This document shows, piece after piece, positions 23,301 to 32,300 of a stretch of 64,000 bases of DNA. The notes beneath the pieces were generated by a model that was given only the letters and a program-made list of their open reading frames with translations, had not been told where the DNA came from and made no database searches. The DNA is taken from assembly GCA_964030785.1 (NCBI GenBank), contig OZ034971.1:35281804-35345803 (forward strand). The letters are read 5' to 3'. Made by a program: the position numbers and the translations under genes. The stretch comes from Siderastrea siderea. Its lineage: Eukaryota > Cnidaria > Anthozoa > Scleractinia > Rhizangiidae. The stretch's first letter is position 1. Each line of letters begins with the position of its first letter.

Positions 23301-26300
23301 AATACTCATATATCTCAACTGCAGATTAAATAAGGAACGATGATGACCCCTGCAGTACAAGATATTAACTTTAGCAGCTGACGAAAGAACGACCTGAAAA
23401 ATTCAGGCTTGAACGCACTTTAAAGATATGAGTACTTCATGTATCCATTCTCATTTCCTCACCATCTAAAGGATCATCGCAAAATCTGCGAATGCCGGCT
23501 CCCACTTGGCTTGATAGCTCAATTGGTTAGAGCGCTGCACCGATATCGCAGAGGTTCCTGGGTTCGAATCCCTTTCAAGCCTGACATTTTTCCAGGTTGT
23601 TCTTTTATCATCATCATTTCTTAAAGCTTTTGTTATTCATTGGTTTATTTGATTGTTTGTTCTAGGGACTCGTTTTGTGTGTATGTCCCTTCACCTTTTA
23701 TATCCTTAATCGTTCATAACCCAAATCTTAAAGCTCTTAAATGGAGAGCATTCCTAAACCTTATGATTGTTTTTCATTGAGAGCTTTCCGCTTTTCCGTT
23801 TTCATGAGTAAATAAGAAAATGAAAAGAGGAGCTCGCACCAGTCCATCTCCTGCGCAATGGTATGCCGCATCAGTCGTTAGCACCAAAACCCTCCTGGCG
23901 TCTTCTCTGTTTTGCCAACCGATTTCCTGTTGTAAAAAATAGGATAACACTCTAGATAATTTGGTTCCCTAAGTACATTTTTAGATCTCCTCACTTAGTG
24001 AGATTTTCCGCTTAATTTGCTTAATTTATATTGTCATTAACCTAGCTAAGAAAGGGCACCAGGCGCCTGGAGGATTTCAAACGAGGGCCTTCAGTCGAAA
24101 GTTGCAGCCCAGGTGCCTATATCTGTCACCGTCGCATGAACCTCCTCTTTTTTCCAGCGTCGAAATAAGCGTCCATCTTTTAAAGGTACATATTTTCCAC
24201 GCCTTTTTATTAATCGTAAGGAGCATACAAAGTGTATCGCATAACTGTGCTTTTAAAAACCCAAAGAGATAGGCGCGTTTACACAAACAGCGGCGCAATG
24301 AAACTATGATTTCATTCAACAGGTGCTATGACGGTAATTCATGCAGCTCTTGCAACAAGATTAAGGCGAGGGGTATGACCAAGCACTCAGGCTTTGCACA
24401 TGCGTGTCGGATGTACTCACCTTTTCACAGGCGGCTGCTTGAACAAGAGCGTCCAGACCTCCCTCAGGAAAATCCACATTTCCAGATGATTTCAGTTTCT
24501 CGATAGCATCCTGGAAGCAAATTCCACAAGATACTTCAATACTTTCAAAATATACAGGTGAAACAGACGAAAAATGTCTTGCGGGGAAACTGGCAGGGTT
24601 TGAATTGCTCCAGGAACCATGTATGTTTTCTGTACAGTATTACCCATTCTCCCTTCACAATGATGTTTTTTGACAAAACTGTACTTCTGTAAACGTGATG
24701 TTATTCACGGTAATAGATAAAAGCTCCCCGTTTTTATTAAGCTTTCTAGCACTGTATCTCAAGGAAATTTGTCGTCCGAGCGATCAAAGCCGGCATTTCC
24801 AAGCAAATCTATTCTTTATAGATTACAAACGTACGAAAGGGGTTAGAGGAGACAATCGAGGGAAAAATTAAAGAGTTCAGGCGTGTGGCAGGGGAAGTGG
24901 GTGGTAGTCGTCTGAAAGGTGACAAATAAAATAAAAAAGTAAAAATAAATAACCTTTGTTTATACACGGTATGTGCTTAAAGTCATAGGCTTGTGGGGCC
25001 GTATATCGAAATAAATATCTAAAAAGAAATATCAAACTGAAAATAATTAACAATTATTCAATTATTCACCGAAGTGGAGGTAAATATCCACCACCTTCAC
25101 CGACACTGAGGTGAATAATTGTTTTAGTATATACCACACAAGCTGAATAACTACTATTTTTGACAATATGCAAATGGTCGGAAATTTAAAATCTCGCGCG
25201 CCGCGCGACGCACATTCGCGCTCACAAAGAACTAAGAATATGGTTGAAAAGATTAAATAACTTACTATTAAATACTGTCAAACCAAAGTTTGGTGCAATT
25301 TTTGTGTTTTTGGGTACAACCTCCTTGTTTATTGAAATAATTTCCTCTTCGGAAACCGTAGCGAAACGGGAAGCCATTTTGTTTCTCTTCGGCTGCTCGG
25401 AGGTGAATAGTACTTCGCTAATCACCTCCGAGTTAACTTAACTTAACTTTAATGAGTCTTGTATTGCGCAAACATCAATGTGGCATTTTCGAATGCGCAT
25501 TGCAATACATTTGAAATAAAAATAAAAATAAAAACTGGGTAAAATTACATATTAACATATCGTGTAAAAATCAGGTAAATATTTGTAAGACAAATTTGAA
25601 TAAAACAGCTAGGAGAAGCAGCCCCCCTCCCCCTTCGAACTCCCCACCCCGTGCCCTCCTTCTATCCATTAAAATCTATATAATTTATAATTTAAAAGCT
25701 ATCTTAAATAAATATATTTTCACTTGAGTCCTAAAAATTCCAACGCTAGTGCTATTGCGTATTTGTTCGGGCAATGCGTTCCATAATTTAGGGGCAGCCT
25801 ACATGAATGCTTTGTCCGGAGGGTTGTGTATGACTTCACAGGTGGGAGTGTTAGGAGCAGAGAGTTATTTGATCTTAATTTGTAACTACCAAAGTCCTTT
25901 ACTTTTAAAAGTTCTCTCAGATAAACAGGCCCTTGTTGACAGGCCCTTGTTGACCAATCAGAACGAACGAAAAGCACTATTCACTTGTGTGGTATATACT
26001 AACAAGTAAGAATCCCGACTGGCCGAAGGCAGACCAGTTGGTTATGTACAAGCAGAAACAACTCCAGCTAGAAACAACTCCAGCTAGGGACCAGAGCGGG
26101 ATTTGAACCCGGGGCGACCGAGTTGAAATCCAGCGCCCTTAACCACTCGGCCATGCTGCCTCCTACACATAAACCTGTAGGAGGTTGCAACCTTGTAAGA
26201 GGTTGCAACCTGTAGAGGTTGCAAAGGAATGTTTGGCGTTATTATTCACAACTTCGTGCGCAAAAGGATTCCAGCAGGTATTACAGAGTAACTGTGTTAT

Positions 26301-29300
26301 TCTTGAATCCTAATTGTCTTAATCTACTCTAATACTAAGCCAGAGTCATCAATACGTACTTGAAAACTGGTAACATTCTTGCCTAGTGACAGGATGTTCC
26401 GGTAACCAAACGTTGGAATAGAATTTGTATTCTTAGGATCAGGATGAGCAAGGCTGCAAAAATGAAAAATCAACAAAAAATAAAAGTAAACGAAAAATGG
26501 CAGTTCCTTCGTCACTGTGTATAATTTTTATGAAACACTTTTTCTTCTCGAAGGCAAAAATATACTTTTAAGACAATTGGATTTTCTTGTATCACTTACA
26601 AGTTGTTTTCCCAGAAGCAAAGAAAATTGCAATTGATATCCTGGTGATTATCTTCAAATCATACAAGTGGTTCGAATAATCAATCTGTTTCTTTGCCAAT
26701 GTAATCTATCTTTTGTTTCGATTATTTGTTTGTTTATTTCCTGTCCAAATCGCCATACAAAACATATGATTGCTTAACAAGTCAGTATGTAACGGTTGAC
26801 GCTTTTGACCGGCCAATCCATATTATTATTAAACCTTTTTATCTTCCAAAAAATACATTTCCGTACCATTCGATCGTTTTCAGTTCAATCATGCTCAGAT
26901 CTAGCGAACTTAAGCTGACTTTTGCATGATGTTATTTCAGTCGGTGAGCTTCATTTTAAGTTCTTGCTGTAGTGTCTGATACGGAAAATTCCTCAAACGC
27001 TCTTGTCCGCGAGGCAAGCTTAACTGGGGGGAGGAAAAGAAAACAAGTGCCAGTGGGGGGGGGGGGGAGGGGAAACACGCAGGCTAGAAATGCCTAGCCA
27101 CTGCAAGGCATCAAAGGCATCAAGGCATCATAGAGCAGCATGTACCTCTCAGGGTCAGTGTCGATATAAGGAGCGGTAGGCTTGTCGACAAAGACACCGA
27201 GTCCAAGACGAAACCGAGACGTCAAACTAGAGATCTCGTCAGCTGCGAAAAAAGAAGGGGAAATGGCAAAAAGCTGAAATAGGAATAATAGTAAATTAAG
27301 CAGTACAGAAAATTCTTGTAGTTGTCCAAGGCAAACAATAAAAGATTTTTAAGAACTTATTCTACCCGTGATCGTAAGACGTAGGGCTAGCGGGGAAATA
27401 ACCGTGGGCTTATACTTAACGTAACCACGTTCTAACGAACGTGCGCATGCAAGCAACCTCTTGTCAAACCTGAGAGATGAGTTTATGGTTCCTTGCATTT
27501 AGTGGTTGTAACCTCGGGTGTTAAACGCTTACTAATAAATTTAACAGGATTTAAACTTCGTGTCGAAAGCAAGCAATAAACCTGAAAATTTTACATGTTA
27601 TTGGTAAACGTCGAGAACTTCTAGAAGGGAATATATCCAAAATAATGCATTTGCATCAACCGAAGAGAAGGAAAACTACAGCCTGTTTCAAAAACCTTTT
27701 TTTTAATGGTGCATTGTGGATAGTTTCGCAAACCAAGGGAGGATACTTTAATCTTGTTTCCATTTCACTAAAGACAATTTTTTTTTTCGTCACTTACCTA
27801 GCAGCTGCCCAAGTGACTTGATAGATTCCTTCTGAATAGATCTCGACACGTCCGTGAGGTAATACAAGTCAACAGGGAAGTCCTTAGGCGGGAGAACGTT
27901 CACTGTAATGGTGATTTGCATTCCTGCAAGATAAACACAAAAAAGAGATGTTAAGTGTGACAGCTTAAACTTGGTAAAAAGTAGGGAAGCTGTCAAAAAT
28001 CACAGAGGCGTTGTCCTGAATGCAGCAAAAAATAGAATTAGAGCGCCGAGGGCAGACCGGGCTTTTTTTGGTCTTCCGGGACCGGTAGTGCATGGCACTA
28101 CCGACAATTATCGGACTCGGACAACTCCGCACGAAACAGGTAACATCTCGTTAGAAGGATGTTATGTACGATTTTGTACTAAAAAATTTGTAAATTAACT
28201 TCTCGTGTTATTGAGAAAGGCAGCACATAGACATTGGTTAAGCTTTCTTTGGAAAACCCATAACGCAAAATTCTTGTTTCAGCAGTTGGCACTTGGAAGA
28301 AATGGTCTAGGATGGCCGCATAAGCAGAATGAGTAGTGATATTCTTGGGCGGGGATTCCTGGGAACTATTTCCACTAGAGCTGGAAGAATTTGTGGTTTT
28401 CAGCTTACATCTCCAACTAGAGGGGATGGAATTTATTAGCCCATAATATGTGGTAAAGAGGACTTGGAGATGGAAATTCCGTTGAAATTTGTCGACGGAT
28501 AGGAAGGTGAAGTCAACATCAAGTAGGTCCTGGATGCGTATGATTCCGCTACGATACCAATGTTTGAAAAAAAAATTGTGCTTTTGGCTATTAATATCTT
28601 GCCGTTATTCCAGATTATTTCGTTCTGTACCTGTGTAATATCTTCAGAAAACATAGGTCTGTAGTCTTGCCAGTACTTTAACACGGAATGATAAAAAGGA
28701 GGTAGGTCATGTAGCTGGAGTAAATTTAAGTCATAACGGCAGTCTAATAAAAAGGCAAAGCCGCCAAGATGGCTCAAAGCGTATTCTGGTAAGACCTTCC
28801 AAGCAGCGTCAGAGTTTTGACGTATCCTTTGAATCCAGCCAATTTTTAGGGCAATTTCCCGTTAAACCAAAATCTATCATTTTAAGACCGCCGTTAGCTT
28901 TCTCACGAATGAATGTTGATTTTTTTTTTATTTGCGGTGGTTTGCCTTCCCAGATAAAGGCCCAGTAATACGGGCAACATTTCCGTGCAACTTGTCGCGC
29001 AACAATGTTGCGTGGCAAGTTGAGATTGTTTGTTGCGCGTATTACCACCTTCTTGCGCAACAAATTTTTGTGTTGCAGAAAGTAAAAGCGACGTCTACTT
29101 TCTGCAACATGAAAATTTGTTGCGCGAGAAGGTGGTAATACGCGCAACAAACAATCTCAACTTGCAACGGCAACATTGTCGCACGACAAGTTGCAAGAAA
29201 ATGTTGCCCGTATTACTGGGCCTTAAAGTCAAAATTCATTTTGTAGGCTTCATCAATAACATGCGGAGGCAAATATAAATTGGAAGAATTAAAAATTAAT

Positions 29301-32300
29301 TTGGGCAACGCTAACGTCTTCATAGTGTTAATCTTTCCAATTAACGTGAGTCTTCTACATTTCCAAATGTTTAACACTTTTTCAATGTTGCGTAACTTGT
29401 CATCGAAGTTTAAATTATCAGCTTTAAGCGTGTTATACTAGAAGAAAACACCTAACGCGCGAATGGGATCTTCTGGCCACTAAAAATTGAAAGGGGTGTC
29501 ACGTTTGTCTTTGTAGCCTAGCCACAAAGCTTCAGTTCTAGAGGTATTGACTTGCAAGCCGGAAATAGATCTAAATTTCTCTAGCATATTTAGTAGATGC
29601 GAGACTGAATCGGTGTCGCTAACAAAAACAGTAGTGTCATCAGCAAACTTGGTATATGGATTAATATTAATGGCACCAATAACTGACAACTACTCCACAA
29701 AGGTGACAATCGAACATTGTTTGCTAATGACTGGCTTTCATAAAATGCTATTTATGACAAAACTGATCACCTACTAGAAATCATCATTGAGCATTAAACC
29801 ATGGCGCCATTTAAAGCGTCTTTGTAGAGGCGTATTGTAAACTACGCAACACATATACCAAACTTTGTAAACTGCGCAACATGCGCAGTACCCTTTCAAC
29901 TGCCCAATTTCTTGTAAAACGGTTTCAACAGCGGTCTACTTATAAAAGCGTATACTGTACATGTACTAGAGCCCCAAGAAGTTGGATCTCATGCAAAATG
30001 GATGAGTTCTGTGGCGAGTTTTTTCTTTTTGTGAAATCTTCCTACATCTTTAATAAAATTTTAAAAATAAACGCTTTTAATGTTTCTCGATAACTGTTTT
30101 ACCATCAGAGCCTGAAAGTTTCACTGATCCAGCATCCTCGAGATTGTATACGCAAGGTTCAGTTGCCAGCCATTTTCATTTTCTTTTTTGGGGAGGAGGG
30201 AGATTACGCATCGCGGTTACCTTGTTCGCTGTTATCTACTATTCCCCAGAAACCGGTTATGTACTCTCGAGTCTATGCCCGAAGCAAGAAGAATTCAATT
30301 CGAAACCGTGGCCCAAATCAGTTTAAGGTTACTCCGGACCTTCACGGGTGTCCTCCCGTGTCCTCCGGGAAAAAATTTATATGCGCGCCATTTTAAAGGA
30401 AAGCACGGCAAACTATATATCGTTGGAAAGCTTAATAAATGTAGATTTCGGAAAAAAATATGAATTGCCAGTTTTTTAATTCCACAAAAGAAAATTGCAA
30501 AAATGACCGCCAAAATGACCATGCGTCATTCAATTAAACAAATGAATTAATAGGGTATCAAAATTCGGCAGATTTCTGTGAAATTTGGCCTGAACACTCC
30601 TTAGATGTTGTGAAACTAAAGCGTGTCGGGGATTTTTGAAATTTATAATATTTCACCCGAGGCGATATTCAATGCAATGCCCATCGCGCTTTCTTTGCTG
30701 CTCGAACTTGACAAATTAATCCAAAAATAACCAGTCAAATATCGAAAAATGCTGACACACTTTAGATGACTGATCCTTTGTGATTAACACTTTGCAGTTA
30801 TTTTGCCAGTGCGCTTGAATTTGATACCCTATTAATTCAACTGAATGACCCATGGTCATTTTCATGGTTGTCTGCGATTTTCTTTTGCGGAATTGAAGAT
30901 ACCGGCAATTTATAATTTTTTTCGAAATCTACATTTCTTAAGCTTTCCTACGATCTATAGTTTGCTGTGTTTTCCTTTAAAACGGCGCGCGTACGAATTT
31001 TTTCCCCGAGGACACCCACGAAGGTCCGGAGTAACCTTAAGTTTTCTTGTGGAAGCAACAATTGAGAAGACAGTTCCGGAATGTTGCCGTAGAATTAACC
31101 GCCATTCTATTAAGCATTTGCAAGTCGACCACTTGTCAAAAAAACAGTTTAACAAGAAATTGCACCTATGAGATATTGCGTATTTTACAAATGGATATTG
31201 CTCAGTTTACAGGATACTACTCATACTGCGCAGCTTACAAATTTTGGTATTTTCCGTTGCGTTGCGTTACGTACTTTACAACAAGCCCTTCGCAAATGGA
31301 TTGTACCCAGGAGTCATATCATAATTCGGTGAAGAATGATCGTCTGGGAGATTGTAGTCCTGATAAGGACTGTAAACTGACATTAACTGACGTTTCGACA
31401 AATTGAACGGAAGTCAACATCGTCCACCAATAAACAGCAGACAAAAACAGCAGATGGCAGGCCCCTTGGTATAAGAATAATTCAGTCTTCCTCTCAACTG
31501 GAATACCCATTTTATTAGCAATGAGCAGGGACCGATTAACTCTTCCCCTAGGTTAAAAGTTGACAATTGTTTCTGTTTCTCATGCTTAAAAGCGCTTACA
31601 CTACTAATTCAGTAAGTGACAACTTCAACGTAACCAAGGCCAGGTTGCATAGCGGAAATATTTTACAGAGATCCACGTTGTTAGGCCAAAAACTGGATTT
31701 AAAATTGACGCGAATCCCGGGTTAGCTTAACCTGGTTTGAACAACTGGACCCAGCATGAAAAGGCGCCCGTGGCAACCACTACGACAAGACAAGGTCCCC
31801 TTTTTCAGACCAGTAGGCAAAATACAGCCTATTGTGTTGTGCCAGACTGGGGTCAAACTCCATACCATTTTTGCCCTTTTTATGCGCCGATCAATTCGAA
31901 ACTTCAACATCCCCCCCCCGGGCATACCCCGGGCATTTGACTGTACATCGTGCCCGGGGAGGGGGGAATTTGAACGTTGCCTTGGAAGGGTGGGGAATTT
32001 GAACCGGATTTATCTCTTGTTCTGACGTAATACGCCCGTGAGTTTTTTCGGTTTTTGCAGGGTTTGACGGATTTGCAAGATAGAATTTCTCCTTTGTTAG
32101 TGAATAACTCTTTCAAAAGGGTCTTTCAAAGAAGTTTGAAGGTGTCATCACGGCATATCTCTCTCTGAAAGGCATGTAAAGTGTTGATTGAATACGAAAT
32201 TTGTCTTTGAGGAGAGGTAGTTCAGTACTAATTGGTGGGGCATTTGAACGGCTTTTTTGCCCGGAGGGGAGGGAATTTGAACGAGCCAATCTTCAAAAGT

